NCBI GenBank assembly: GCA_017432445.1
Contig: JAFRJC010000141.1
Span: 1-48,445, forward strand
Source: Eggerthellaceae bacterium
GTDB lineage: Bacteria; Actinomycetota; Coriobacteriia; Coriobacteriales; Eggerthellaceae
DNA: 48,445 bases
Direction: 5' to 3'
Of the stretch, positions 40,980 to 48,445 are shown piece by piece. The notes beneath the pieces are model-generated. The model was not told the DNA's origin and made no database searches. It saw only the letters and a program-made list of their open reading frames with translations. Position 1 is the stretch's first letter, and the number at the start of each line of letters is the position of its first letter. The translations under genes were made by a program, and so were the position numbers.

Positions 40980-42026
40980 CTACCACTGCGGGTTGACGCC
41001 GAAGTGCTTCCTGTAGTATTCGGCGCTCTCGGGGTTGTCCATCGGCACGAGTGGCCGATCGGAGACGCGGGTCTTGTGGCCGAGCGTGGCCCAGTCGGCC
41101 GTCTTGTACTTCTTCACGGCGTGGTAGCGGTAGTTCTCCGCCCACACCATGCAAAACGCGTACATCTCCTCGAGCAAATCGTCGATCGTGCCCTCGTATT
41201 CATCCTCGCAAAAGCTCTTGAAGATGCTGAACGCCTGCGCGTCGCCGAACTTGCGCACCGTCTTCAGGCGCACGGCGAGCCAGCCCAGGATGGCGTTGTT
41301 CAGCTTCAGCGAGCCAGGGTCGTCGCCGAACACGCCGCAGATGGGCGTCCAGTACTTGGCGTGGAGGCGCGCCTGCTCGTCGTGGCTCTCGGCGAGCAGC
41401 AGGAAATTACGCACGAGGTCGGCCGTGACGAGCGGCACGCCCTTCGAGTTGAAGCTCTCGAACACGGCAGGAGCCTGCAAGCGGCTGTCGAGCTCGGCAC
41501 CGATGACGACGAGGGACTGCAGGCCCGACAGCAGCTCCATGGCGTCAAAGCCCTCCGCGCGCATCTTGCCCTCGAAGTTGGCGAGGTTCTCGACGACCTT
41601 CCGCGACGGATGTTCTGGCAATTCGCCGCCGAGCACCACGGACTCGAGCGTAGAGGCATCCGCGTCCGAAAGTACAAGTTTGGGCTTGGTTCCATCCACC
41701 AGGTATGTCGATGAGATAGTTGCGCCGTCGATGCCGAACAGCTGCTCTCCCGCCTCGTCAAGATGCCGGGCAAGCGCCACGAGCAGCAAGGTGATGGTGG
41801 TCAGACGCTGCTGCCCATCGACGACCGAAAGCCCGCCTTCGTCCTCGCAGTATATGAGCGTGCCCACGAAATGCGAGCGATGCGCGCGAGCTGCCCGCAG
41901 GATGTCGCGCCACAGCTCGTCGCATTGCTCCACGCCCCATGAGTAGGAGCGCTGGAACCGGGGAATGGTGAAGCGCACGCCCGGCTCCCCCAAAAGATCA
42001 AGCAGCTCCTGTTGTCGTATCTGCAT
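40980..42026 (-). CDS. DUF262 (GmrSD N-terminal domain-like) protein, copy 1
   Basis: 348 residues, GGGAGGG three bases before the ATG. Motifs: FTIPRFQRSYSWGVEQCDELW and LSVVDGQQRLTTITLLL, followed by VFESFNSKGVPLVTADLVRN, typical of DUF262. The C-terminal third has no DUF1524 nuclease signature. It is paralogous to the next gene, with which it should be co-transcribed. DUF262 proteins act in anti-phage restriction of modified DNA, but a pair of nuclease-less DUF262 proteins is not a defined system that I know. Confidence 0.85.
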   Translation of the reverse strand: MQIRQQELLDLLGEPGVRFTIPRFQRSYSWGVEQCDELWRDILRAARAHRSHFVGTLIYCEDEGGLSVVDGQQRLTTITLLLVALARHLDEAGEQLFGIDGATISSTYLVDGTKPKLVLSDADASTLESVVLGGELPEHPSRKVVENLANFEGKMRAEGFDAMELLSGLQSLVVIGAELDSRLQAPAVFESFNSKGVPLVTADLVRNFLLLAESHDEQARLHAKYWTPICGVFGDDPGSLKLNNAILGWLAVRLKTVRKFGDAQAFSIFKSFCEDEYEGTIDDLLEEMYAFCMVWAENYRYHAVKKYKTADWATLGHKTRVSDRPLVPMDNPESAEYYRKHFGVNPQW

Positions 42027-42141
42027 CGTCCCTCCCGCCTCGCATCTGTTTCAGCCATCCTAGCAAAGCAGGGCGATTGCACTTGTGATAGCATCCGAAT
42101 TCCGAACACATTGACCGAATTTGTAGCGATTGGAGAGGTCA

Positions 42142-42711
42142 TTGACTCAAAGCAAGGTGAAGTACGTCACGCGAACCGAGGGGGCCATCAAGGAGGCTCT
42201 GCTCGCCCTTCTTGCGGAGAAGCAGCTCGCAGACGTCACGGTGTCGGAGCTTGCCCGCGAGGCGCACGTCAGCCGCTCGACGTTCTACGAGCACTTCGGC
42301 AACCCAGCCGACGTGTACGATGCCGTCGTGCGAGATTACGCCAGCGACACGCTGCCCCTCATGATCCAGATAACCTGCTCAGATGGCTTCAAGCCCAAGG
42401 GGCGGCCGTTCTGCTCGCTCGTACGCGAGGCCGGCGCATACGATCCCGTTGTAAGGGAGGGGCGTTTCCTCGACGCGTTCCTGGACAAACGCAAAGGCAT
42501 GGACCAGCACGACCTGTTCGCCTTGCTGACGAACGCCGGCTACACGAATGCGCAGGCCGAGGCGGTCTGCTCCTTCCAGATGACGGGTTGTTTCGCCGCC
42601 GCGCGCTCTTCCAACGCTAGCGACGAGGAATGGGCGCAGATCCGCGCCGTCATCGACCGCTTCATCCTGGGAGGCATCGCTGCCTGTCTCGCGGTGCAGC
42701 AAAGCGAGTAG
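42142..42711 (+). CDS. TetR-family regulator
   Basis: About 189 residues. The frame opens with TTG 42130. TTG 42142 (LTQSKVKYVTRTEGAI) follows GGAGAGG and is my choice. HTH: VTVSELAREAHVSRSTFYEHFGN. The C-terminal domain is short. It diverges from the DUF262 pair and lies upstream of the methyltransferase operon, separated from it by a palindromic terminator, so its target could be either. The palindrome GCGATATATCGC at 42845 is a candidate site. Confidence 0.85.
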   Translation: MTQSKVKYVTRTEGAIKEALLALLAEKQLADVTVSELAREAHVSRSTFYEHFGNPADVYDAVVRDYASDTLPLMIQITCSDGFKPKGRPFCSLVREAGAYDPVVREGRFLDAFLDKRKGMDQHDLFALLTNAGYTNAQAEAVCSFQMTGCFAAARSSNASDEEWAQIRAVIDRFILGGIAACLAVQQSE

Positions 42712-42715
42712 CAGC

Positions 42716-42750
42716 AGAATGAGTCGCAGGACAGTCCTGCGACTCATTCT
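42716..42750. repeat. Perfect 35-nt palindrome, terminator of tetR
   Basis: AGAATGAGTCGCAGGAC-a-GTCCTGCGACTCATTCT has perfect 17-bp arms and lies five bases after the tetR stop codon. It is the longest intact member of the dispersed family. Confidence 0.85.
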
Positions 42751-43131
42751 GCGCGAAAGCTCAAGCCTGGCCTCATGAGAGCAAGATTACACAGTTTTCT
42801 AATCGCGATTTGAATTCGACTAACTCTCAACATCCAGTTTCATGGCGATATATCGCGAAAATGAGCAAGGAAAACGAAGTGTTCTGTAAAATCTTGCGTA
42901 TATTAGGATGTTTTCGCTATTGAGTGAGATTAGGGCAAGATTGTCCAAATATTGACTGCATCCTCAGTTTACGGACGCCATGTGAATCCTTCAAACTGCA
43001 AAATGTGACGAGGAGACCTCCACTCAGCTTCGCCCGGAGCGTACGCGGCTGTGCACACGCGTACGCTTCGATGCGAAAGACGGACTTGGGATACCTCGAA
43101 GCATATGACCCTCAACGAAAGGAAACTGGAC
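42751..43131. promoter_or_regulatory. Leader and promoter region of methyltransferase operon
   Basis: This ~380-base region is clearly more AT-rich than its surroundings. It contains the perfect palindrome GCGATATATCGC (42845-42856), a likely operator, and several AT-rich boxes (for example TATATT at 42899-42904). I cannot fix the transcription start. The long leader leaves room for PocR or TetR binding. No gene is supported, and no cobalamin riboswitch was recognised. Confidence 0.45.
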
Positions 43132-44517
43132 ATGGCACAAAAGCGCACCTTCAACACGTTGGCCATCGACGATGTTAACCAGTTCGTCTTCGGCTCGTGC
43201 CCCAACCCCGTAACCACGAAGCGCGGCATCGTCCTCGGCGGAGGCGACGTGATTCCCGAGCTCAACTTCACGCTTCCCACGATGGAGCTCACGCCCGACA
43301 CCGTCGACAAAGCCTACACGATTTACCGCAACATCGCGCATGATTCTCTCGAGCGCGCAAGCCAGCTGAACATCGACGGCGTTCAGCTCGAGTACGAGAC
43401 CACCGTCGAGTTCACCCTGAACCCCGACTGGGGCATCAACGTCTGCCAGATCCTCCTCGAGGAAATGCGCAACGCCGAAGAGCAGTACGGCCTCAAGTCC
43501 GCACTGCGCATGACCGTCAACGACAACCGCGAGTTCGTCCGTCCTCCCGAGATGCGTTCCGGCGAGAACTGGGAGAAGATGCAGAAACTCATCACCGAGT
43601 CCTGCAAGAGCGGCGCTGACTTCATCAGCATCGAGTCGACGGGCGGCAAAGAGGTCAGCGACGACGCGATCATCCGCGGCGACCTCGAGAAGCTCGTTTT
43701 CGCCGTCGGCGTCATGGGCGCTCGCGACATGGAGTTCCTCTGGGATCATATCGTGGATATCTGCGATGCCAATGGCGCGCTTCCCGCTGGCGACTCGTCC
43801 TGCGGTTTCGCCAACACCGCCATGGTGCTCGCCGAGAAGGGCTTCATTTCCCGCATGTTCGCCGCTGTCGCCCGCGTGGCGCTCGTCCCCCGTGCGCTCG
43901 TCGCATTCGAGCGCGGCGCCGTGGGCCCCTCGAAGGACTGCGAATATGCCGGTCCGTACCTGAAAGCCATCACAGGCTCCCCCATCGCCATGGAAGGCCG
44001 CACCTGCGCCGGCGCGCATCTGAGCCAGGTTGGCAACATCTCCGGTGCCGTAGCCGATCTGTGGTCCAACGAGTCCATCCAGTATATCCGCCTGCTCTCC
44101 GAGATGGCCCCGACCGTCCACATGGAGCAGCTCATCTACGACTGCCGTCTGTACAACACGCGCAAGGAACTTGCCGACAAGCTGTTCTACCGCGACCTGC
44201 TCGTCGACTCCGACTGCTACAACGATCCTCAAGCCTGGGTCCTTCGCCCCGACGTGGTCATCCGCATCGCAAGCGAGATCGTCAAGGAAACCGATCCCCT
44301 GCTGCGCACGAAGGCAGCTTGCGCCGCCACCATCGCCGAGCTGCGTAGCGCCATCGCCGCCGGCAGCCTCAAGGTGACCCGCCAGGACGAGAAGTGGCTC
44401 AAGCGCATGGAGAAGTCGCTGGCCGGCATTCCCGACAACGCCGAGGAATTCTGGAACAAGATCAAGCCGAGCCTCGACCTCGATACGTTCCGCGCAGGCG
44501 ATTACCTGCTCGACTAA
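43132..44517 (+). CDS. mtaB: Methanol:corrinoid methyltransferase MtaB
   Basis: 461 residues, the usual MtaB length, starting at ATG 43132 with AAAGGAAACTGG upstream. The zinc ligands of MtaB are in place: Glu168 (ISIESTGGKEV), Cys224 (GDSSCGFANTAM) and Cys270 (GAVGPSKDCEYAGP). The enzyme activates methanol on zinc and passes the methyl group to the Co(I) corrinoid of MtaC. It heads an operon with mtaC, a methyl-H4F methyltransferase and RACo, which fits methyl transfer to tetrahydrofolate in acetogen-like metabolism rather than to coenzyme M as in methanogens. Another small methylated compound as substrate cannot be excluded. Confidence 0.9.
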   Translation: MAQKRTFNTLAIDDVNQFVFGSCPNPVTTKRGIVLGGGDVIPELNFTLPTMELTPDTVDKAYTIYRNIAHDSLERASQLNIDGVQLEYETTVEFTLNPDWGINVCQILLEEMRNAEEQYGLKSALRMTVNDNREFVRPPEMRSGENWEKMQKLITESCKSGADFISIESTGGKEVSDDAIIRGDLEKLVFAVGVMGARDMEFLWDHIVDICDANGALPAGDSSCGFANTAMVLAEKGFISRMFAAVARVALVPRALVAFERGAVGPSKDCEYAGPYLKAITGSPIAMEGRTCAGAHLSQVGNISGAVADLWSNESIQYIRLLSEMAPTVHMEQLIYDCRLYNTRKELADKLFYRDLLVDSDCYNDPQAWVLRPDVVIRIASEIVKETDPLLRTKAACAATIAELRSAIAAGSLKVTRQDEKWLKRMEKSLAGIPDNAEEFWNKIKPSLDLDTFRAGDYLLD

Positions 44518-44532
44518 CCATCCGATTAACCA

Positions 44533-44565
44533 TGAGGTGCGATGGGATGGAACCGTCGCACCTCA
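44533..44565 (+). terminator. Hairpin between mtaB and mtaC
   Basis: TGAGGTGCGA and TCGCACCTCA form a perfect 10-bp stem with a 13-base loop, followed by AAACC with no U-run. It lies 15 bases after mtaB. It more likely protects or limits transcripts than stops them. Confidence 0.6.
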
Positions 44566-44619
44566 AAACCCAAGCTAATACATGACGTGCTGCGCTTAGG
44601 CAGCAGAATGGAGAGAATC

Positions 44620-45258
44620 ATGGCTATCCTCGACGAGATCAAAGAAGCAGTAGTTGACGGTGAAACCGACGAGATCGAAGAGCTGGTCCAGCAGGCCATC
44701 GACGAGGGCATCGACCCCAACGTCATCATCAACGACGGCCTCATCGGCGGCATGGACATCGTCGCCCCGCTGTTCCGCGACGGCGAGATGTTCGTCCCCG
44801 AGGTTATGGAAGCAGCCGACTGCATGAAGCTCGGCACGGCGTTGCTCAAACCGCTGCTCGGCGATGCGGGCATGGAGACCAAGGGCAAGATCGTCATCGG
44901 CACCATCGACGGCGACTTGCACGACATCGGCAAGAACCTGGTCGTCCTGATGCTCGAATCGAACGGCTACGAAGTCATCGACCTGGGCATCGACGTTGAA
45001 GCTGAGACGTTCGCACAGGCTGTCGAAGAGCAGAAGCCGCAAATCGTCGGCCTCTCGTCCATGCTCACGACGACGATGATGCAGATGGACACCACCATCA
45101 AATGCCTCGAGGACAAGGGGCTGCGCGATCAGGTCAAGGTCATCATCGGCGGCGCCCCCATTACCCAGGAATTCGCCGACGAGATCGGTGCCGACGGTTT
45201 CTCGAAGGATGCCTCGGCTTGCGTGGAGCTTTGCGACTCGATCGTGAACGCTGCCTAA
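44620..45258 (+). CDS. mtaC: Methyltransferase corrinoid protein MtaC
   Basis: 212 residues from ATG 44620, with GGAGAG four bases upstream. The N-terminal helical cap domain (to about residue 85) precedes the B12-binding Rossmann domain with the motif DLHDIGKNL (His101 as lower cobalt ligand), then GLSSMLTTTM and GGAPITQEFADEIGADGFSKDA. It carries the methyl group as methyl-cobalamin between MtaB and the next methyltransferase. Context and motifs leave little doubt about its role. Confidence 0.93.
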   Translation: MAILDEIKEAVVDGETDEIEELVQQAIDEGIDPNVIINDGLIGGMDIVAPLFRDGEMFVPEVMEAADCMKLGTALLKPLLGDAGMETKGKIVIGTIDGDLHDIGKNLVVLMLESNGYEVIDLGIDVEAETFAQAVEEQKPQIVGLSSMLTTTMMQMDTTIKCLEDKGLRDQVKVIIGGAPITQEFADEIGADGFSKDASACVELCDSIVNAA

Positions 45259-45277
45259 TCACTGCATCACCTAGGGT

Positions 45278-45354
45278 GGGCGCAGGCAGATTCTGCGCCC
45301 TTCAATCAACTGCAATGTCGGCCGTCGAGTAAACAATTCGTCGGCCGCTTTTTT
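45278..45354 (+). terminator. Two hairpins, the second a rho-independent terminator
   Basis: GGGCGCAG-7-CTGCGCCC (45278-45300) is followed by CGGCCGTCGA-9-TCGTCGGCCG (one mismatch, 45319-45347) and CTTTTTT. The second is a true terminator, placed between mtaC and the downstream methyltransferase. It should lower expression of the later genes relative to mtaB and mtaC unless a separate promoter exists. Confidence 0.75.
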
Positions 45355-45391
45355 GAAACGAAGCCGAATACGGCAGAACGGAGAATGAGTA

Positions 45392-46201
45392 ATGCTCACT
45401 ATCGTTGGAGAGCTCATCAACACGAGCCGCAAAGCAGTGAACGAGGCTGTGGAAGCGCGCGACGAGTCCGTCATTCGCGAACTCGCCCGCAAGCAGGCCG
45501 ACGCCGGAGCCACTTACATCGACGTGAACTGCGGAAGCCGCGTCCACGACGAGCTCGAGATCATGGAATGGCTCGTCAACATCGTGCAGGACGAGGTGGA
45601 CACGCCCATCTGCTTCGACTCCCCCAATCACGAGGCCCTGCGCCGCGGCCTGGAAGTCTACAAGGGCACTGACAGCATGATCAATTCCATCTCTGGCGAA
45701 GACGGACGTTACGAGACCATCATCCCCCTCGTCAAGGAGTACAACACCAAGATCGTCCTTCTGTGCATGGATTCTTCGGGCATGCCCGAAACCGCAGATG
45801 ACCGCATGAAGGTCGTCGACGCCCTTTATGCCAAGCTGAAGGCCGACGGAATCGATGACGACCGCATGTTCTTCGATGCGCTCGTGAAGCCCGTTAGCTC
45901 GATTACGACAGCCGGTCTCGAGGTGCTGAACACCAACAGGCGCATCAAGGACAAGTATCCCGACACGCATCAGATTCTCGGCCTTTCCAACATTTCCTAT
46001 GGTTTGCCGAAGCGCGCTCGCCTGAACAGGGTGTTCACCGTTATGACCATGACGCAGGGCGTCGACGGCTACATCATCGACCCGACGAACCAGAAGACCA
46101 TGGCCGACATCATCACGGCTACGACCCTGATCGGCCAGGACAACTACTGCAAGAAGTACATCAAGTCGAACAGGAAGGGCTTCTTCGACATCGACGACTA
46201 A
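45392..46201 (+). CDS. Methyltetrahydrofolate:corrinoid methyltransferase
   Basis: 269 residues, GGAG eight bases before the ATG. A TIM-barrel pterin-binding protein (MtrH/AcsE/MtgA-like): GELINTSRKAV at the N-terminus, DAGATYIDVNCGS, INSISGE and the family marker LGLSNISYGLPKRARLNR. It moves methyl groups between methyl-cobalamin on MtaC and tetrahydrofolate. This gives the operon an entry into the methyl branch of the Wood-Ljungdahl pathway or one-carbon metabolism. It is cytoplasmic. Close homologues serve glycine betaine or vanillate demethylases, so the operon context is what ties it to MtaBC. Confidence 0.9.
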   Translation: MLTIVGELINTSRKAVNEAVEARDESVIRELARKQADAGATYIDVNCGSRVHDELEIMEWLVNIVQDEVDTPICFDSPNHEALRRGLEVYKGTDSMINSISGEDGRYETIIPLVKEYNTKIVLLCMDSSGMPETADDRMKVVDALYAKLKADGIDDDRMFFDALVKPVSSITTAGLEVLNTNRRIKDKYPDTHQILGLSNISYGLPKRARLNRVFTVMTMTQGVDGYIIDPTNQKTMADIITATTLIGQDNYCKKYIKSNRKGFFDIDD

Positions 46202-46237
46202 CAGCGTGCACTGCGCGGTATAGCAATCTCTCAACGA

Positions 46238-46278
46238 GCCCCGTTTCGCTCCCCTGCCGACTGGGAGCGAAACGGGGC
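46238..46278 (+). terminator. Perfect 16-bp hairpin before RACo gene
   Basis: GCCCCGTTTCGCTCCC and GGGAGCGAAACGGGGC pair perfectly around nine bases. There is no U-run; the AAGGAG site and ATG of the RACo gene follow within 20 bases. It may pause polymerase, mark an RNase cleavage point or limit translation of RACo. Confidence 0.65.
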
Positions 46279-46298
46279 ATAGCAGCAAGGAGCGCGTC

Positions 46299-48092
46299 AT
46301 GAAAGTTACGTTTCCTGACATCGGCAAAGAGTTGGACATGGAACCGAGGTCGCTTGTGAGCGACGCGTGCGAACGGGCGGGGATGCCGCTCGACCTCGTG
46401 TGCGGGGGTAACGGAACCTGCGGAAAATGCCTCGTAGACATCGAGGAGGGCGGTGTGCGGAGCACGGTGCTCGGATGTCAGCAGCGCATCAGCTGCGACA
46501 TGCGGATTTTCGCTGACACCTCGCAGAAGGAGCATCAGCTACTCGTGACCGAAAGCACTGACGGCGCAGACTTCGAACCGCGGCTGCGCAAGGTGTCCAT
46601 CTCGCGAAGCTCTCTTCAGGCGCCTATGGGAGGATACGACTTCGAATGCCTGGAGCAAGCCGTTTCGCTCCAAAGCGATGTGCAGGTAGAACCGCTCGCA
46701 TACGATTTGCTCAACAAGCTATCCGCCCTCGTTCATCAATCCTCGTGCTCGCAGATTGCCGCAATCGTCGACGGAGCCCGCATCGTCGACCTCAGGGAAG
46801 ACGACGGCAGCACGAGGCTGATGGGTTTTGCTGTCGACATCGGCACGACATCGGTCGTGGCGTTCCTGTACGACCTCGAGACCGGCAAGCTCATAGACCA
46901 CCGCTCATCGCTCAACGGGCAATGCCGTTACGGGGCCGATGTGATCAGCCGCATAGAGCACACGGAACGAGATGCGGATGGGTCGTTCTTGGAGCAGAAG
47001 GCGATATTCGAGACCATCGACTCCCTCGCGCGCGAGCTCTGCGAGGATCAAGGCGTTTGCCCTACCGATGTGTATGAGACGGTGCTCTGCGGCAATTCCA
47101 CGATGCAGCATCTCTTCTTGGGCGTATCCCCGAAGCCGCTTGGCCGTTCCCCGTTCGTCGGCCTCATGGCACATGCCGCCGAAGTGCCTGCTGCACGCAC
47201 CTCGATCGCGATGAACGAGCGGGGCATCCTGCGCTTCATGCCGCTGCTCGGCGGTTTCGTCGGAGCCGACACGACGGCATGCCTGCTCGAGCTACCCGAT
47301 GATGGGCGCGTGCGCATGATGATCGACCTCGGGACGAACTGCGAGGTCGCGATTGGCACGCCCGAGCGCATGCTCGTCGCCTCGACGGCCTGCGGTCCAG
47401 CTCTCGAGGGCGCTGGCATTTCCATGGGGATGCGGGCCACCGACGGCGCCATCGAGCATGTGTCGTTCGACGAGGGCAGCGGCACGTTTTCCATCAAGGT
47501 CATCGGAGATGCCGCACCTGTCGGCTTTTGCGGATCGGGCATCATCGATATGGTGGCCACGCTTCTGGATATCGGCATCATCAACAGGAAGGGCTCGTTC
47601 GTCAAAGGCAAATCGCGCGATGCGCATCCGCTCGGATCTCGGGTGAGGGAATCTGAGGACGGCCGTCGTTTCGTGCTCGTCGAGCCCGACGAGCATCCCG
47701 ATGGGCGCGAGATTTCCATCACGCTCAAGGACATCCGCGCCATCCAACTTGCAAAATCCGCTATTTTCACGGGTTGCACCCTTATAACGAGCACATATGG
47801 GATAAAGCCGGGCGAGATAGAGGAAGTCTGCCTCGCAGGCGCTTTCGGAAATTACATCGACATACCCCACGCCCAGCTCATAGGGCTTTTGCCTTCCATA
47901 CCCGATGTGCCTATCAGATCCATCGGAAATGGCGCCGGGCTTGGAGCTCAGCACTACCTGATTTCGGAAAAGGTACGCGGACAAGCAGACGCCATTCGCC
48001 GGAACACAACGCATATCGAGCTTGCCAGCAACCCCGAATTTACGGACGTCTATATGAAAGGCATGGCGTTCGAGTGCTACAACATGCTGTAA
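46299..48092 (+). CDS. Corrinoid activation protein RACo (ASKHA domain)
   Basis: 597 residues. The N-terminal 2Fe-2S domain has Cys35, 41, 44 and 60 (CGGNGTCGKC ... LGC). A linker domain follows, then the RACo middle and C-terminal ASKHA parts: GFAVDIGTTSVVAFLYDLETG, CGNSTMQHLFLG, GGFVGADTTAC and IDLGTNCEVAIG, and near the end EVCLAGAFGNYIDIPHAQLIG. It uses ATP to drive reduction of inactive Co(II) to Co(I) on the corrinoid protein, and so repairs MtaC. AAGGAG is eight bases before the ATG. Only catalytic amounts are needed, which suits its position after two or three hairpins. Confidence 0.93.
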   Translation: MKVTFPDIGKELDMEPRSLVSDACERAGMPLDLVCGGNGTCGKCLVDIEEGGVRSTVLGCQQRISCDMRIFADTSQKEHQLLVTESTDGADFEPRLRKVSISRSSLQAPMGGYDFECLEQAVSLQSDVQVEPLAYDLLNKLSALVHQSSCSQIAAIVDGARIVDLREDDGSTRLMGFAVDIGTTSVVAFLYDLETGKLIDHRSSLNGQCRYGADVISRIEHTERDADGSFLEQKAIFETIDSLARELCEDQGVCPTDVYETVLCGNSTMQHLFLGVSPKPLGRSPFVGLMAHAAEVPAARTSIAMNERGILRFMPLLGGFVGADTTACLLELPDDGRVRMMIDLGTNCEVAIGTPERMLVASTACGPALEGAGISMGMRATDGAIEHVSFDEGSGTFSIKVIGDAAPVGFCGSGIIDMVATLLDIGIINRKGSFVKGKSRDAHPLGSRVRESEDGRRFVLVEPDEHPDGREISITLKDIRAIQLAKSAIFTGCTLITSTYGIKPGEIEEVCLAGAFGNYIDIPHAQLIGLLPSIPDVPIRSIGNGAGLGAQHYLISEKVRGQADAIRRNTTHIELASNPEFTDVYMKGMAFECYNML

Positions 48093-48148
48093 TCTAAATG
48101 GGAGATAATCGTAATGAGCAAACCCACGCTAAAAGGGATGGCGAACCG

Positions 48149-48341
48149 ATGAGCGACAGCCGAAAAGAACCGATGGGTTACGAGAAGAGTCCGAGTGATC
48201 TGCTCGGGCTTCTCGACAAGGATTTCCTGCGCAATCTGCTCGAAGATTTCACTCAAGCCACGGGGCTTACGGCGAACATCATCTCCATCGAGGGCCGCTC
48301 CATCTTCTCGCACATCGACGCCCAGAAGAACTGCACGTTTT
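48149..48341 (+). CDS. PocR-domain sensor/regulator, cut at contig chimera
   Basis: ATG 48149 (MSDSRKEP) follows GGGATGG; ATG 48098 is an alternative. The protein has the start of a PocR ligand-binding domain (LLDKDFLRNLLEDFTQATGL..., IISIEGRSIFSH, KNCTF). In the family the last motif continues as CTFC, so the bases TG at 48341-48342 should begin the next Cys codon. Instead TGA appears because foreign sequence starts here. The full protein would be several hundred residues, probably with an output domain. PocR domains are known in regulators next to corrinoid methyltransferase and propanediol genes, so it likely controls this operon. Confidence 0.75.
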
Positions 48342-48445
48342 GAGATCGACGCTGCAGAAAGAAATAATGCTGAAGCGAAGAAATTAGTAGAAGAACAACG
48401 TGAGATGTTAAAACAATCGCGTGTTGAAGCACAAGAGTTAATCGA
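48342..48445 (+). other. Foreign segment: atpF-like (ATP synthase b subunit) fragment
   Basis: Composition changes abruptly to about 40% GC. In the frame from 48342 the sequence encodes EIDAAERNNAEAKKLVEEQR..., running on as MLKQSRVEAQELI, the central stalk region of a Bacillus/Staphylococcus-like F0F1 ATP synthase subunit b. It has no start, no upstream atp genes and a codon use unlike the rest of the window. I read this as a chimeric join at the end of the contig. Confidence 0.8.

Noticed and set aside
40110..41714. Plus-strand frame of 534 codons
   Set aside because: It is the mirror of the two DUF262 genes, with biased His/Leu/Arg composition and no start signals.
43024..44232. Minus-strand frame of 402 codons across mtaB
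   Set aside because: The plus strand encodes MtaB with all zinc ligands; the antisense frame is a codon-bias artefact.
48098..48148. Leader peptide (MSKPTLKGMANR from 48114) whose stop overlaps the PocR start
   Set aside because: Possible, but 12 codons with ordinary composition and no attenuator structure are not enough support.

Overview
This is a high-GC window that reads like a chromosome segment of an anaerobic actinobacterium of the Coriobacteriia, most likely Eggerthellaceae. That placement is inference. It rests on codon use, strong AGGAGG-type ribosome binding sites, many Ser/Ala-rich lipoproteins, Tat-exported ferredoxin and flavodoxin, oxygen-detoxifying desulfoferrodoxin and ferritin, and a methyltransferase/corrinoid operon. 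No rRNA, tRNA, CRISPR array or phage gene was seen.

Layout. 1-4.2 kb: small membrane or secreted proteins, a broken lipoprotein and a palindromic repeat array. 4.2-7.0 kb: a MarR regulator translationally coupled to a DHA2-type exporter that carries a large coiled-coil insertion. 7.0-11.4 kb: a DUF2798-like membrane gene cut by an in-frame TGA, a QueG-like Fe-S protein, a second repeat array, a small lipoprotein overlapping a radical SAM/SPASM gene, and an acetyltransferase. 11.4-15.5 kb: a decayed YhgE/Pip gene fused by deletion to a second YhgE/Pip gene. 15.5-19 kb: Tat ferredoxin, ROK kinase, and a HipA-like kinase with an HTH partner. 19.3-23.6 kb: ferritin, an unknown protein, AlkA-type glycosylase, NudC, desulfoferrodoxin and a glyoxalase-fold protein, plausibly a stress and repair neighbourhood. 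23.9-30.5 kb: three related low-complexity lipoproteins, a radical SAM protein, an esterase, a Nif11-type RiPP precursor with no maturase beside it, and a DUF2974 hydrolase. 30.5-34.8 kb: radical SAM-DegV-DUF2974 cluster divergent from a TetR gene, then an Fsr-like transporter. 34.8-39.8 kb: a 179-bp terminal-inverted-repeat element, AbrB plus a glycosyltransferase, two flavodoxins (one Tat-lipoprotein), and a TetR gene divergent from an Fe-S aldo-keto reductase. 39.8-42.7 kb: two tandem DUF262 genes and a TetR gene. 43.1-48.3 kb: a complete MtaB-MtaC-methyl-H4F methyltransferase-RACo operon ending in a PocR-domain gene.

The last operon should move a methyl group from a substrate such as methanol (MtaB) onto the corrinoid protein (MtaC) and then to tetrahydrofolate. 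RACo would rescue oxidised corrinoid, and the PocR protein may sense the substrate. Every gap between its first four genes holds a strong hairpin, and one of them is a classic terminator.

The last ~103 bases do not belong. The PocR frame stops inside its NCTFC motif, and the sequence then becomes low-GC and encodes a stretch of Firmicute-like ATP synthase b subunit, so the contig end is very probably chimeric.

Three interspersed repeat classes stand out: asymmetric ~65-75-bp palindromes with covarying inner stems and ~158-bp spacing (3.7-4.0, 9.1-9.3 and 19.1 kb); ~31-nt GAGTCGCAGGAC palindromes after genes; and the 179-bp element. The best leads for undescribed biology are the YGP-motif lipoprotein/radical SAM pair, the orphan Nif11-type precursor, the palindrome arrays and the tandem DUF262 pair.
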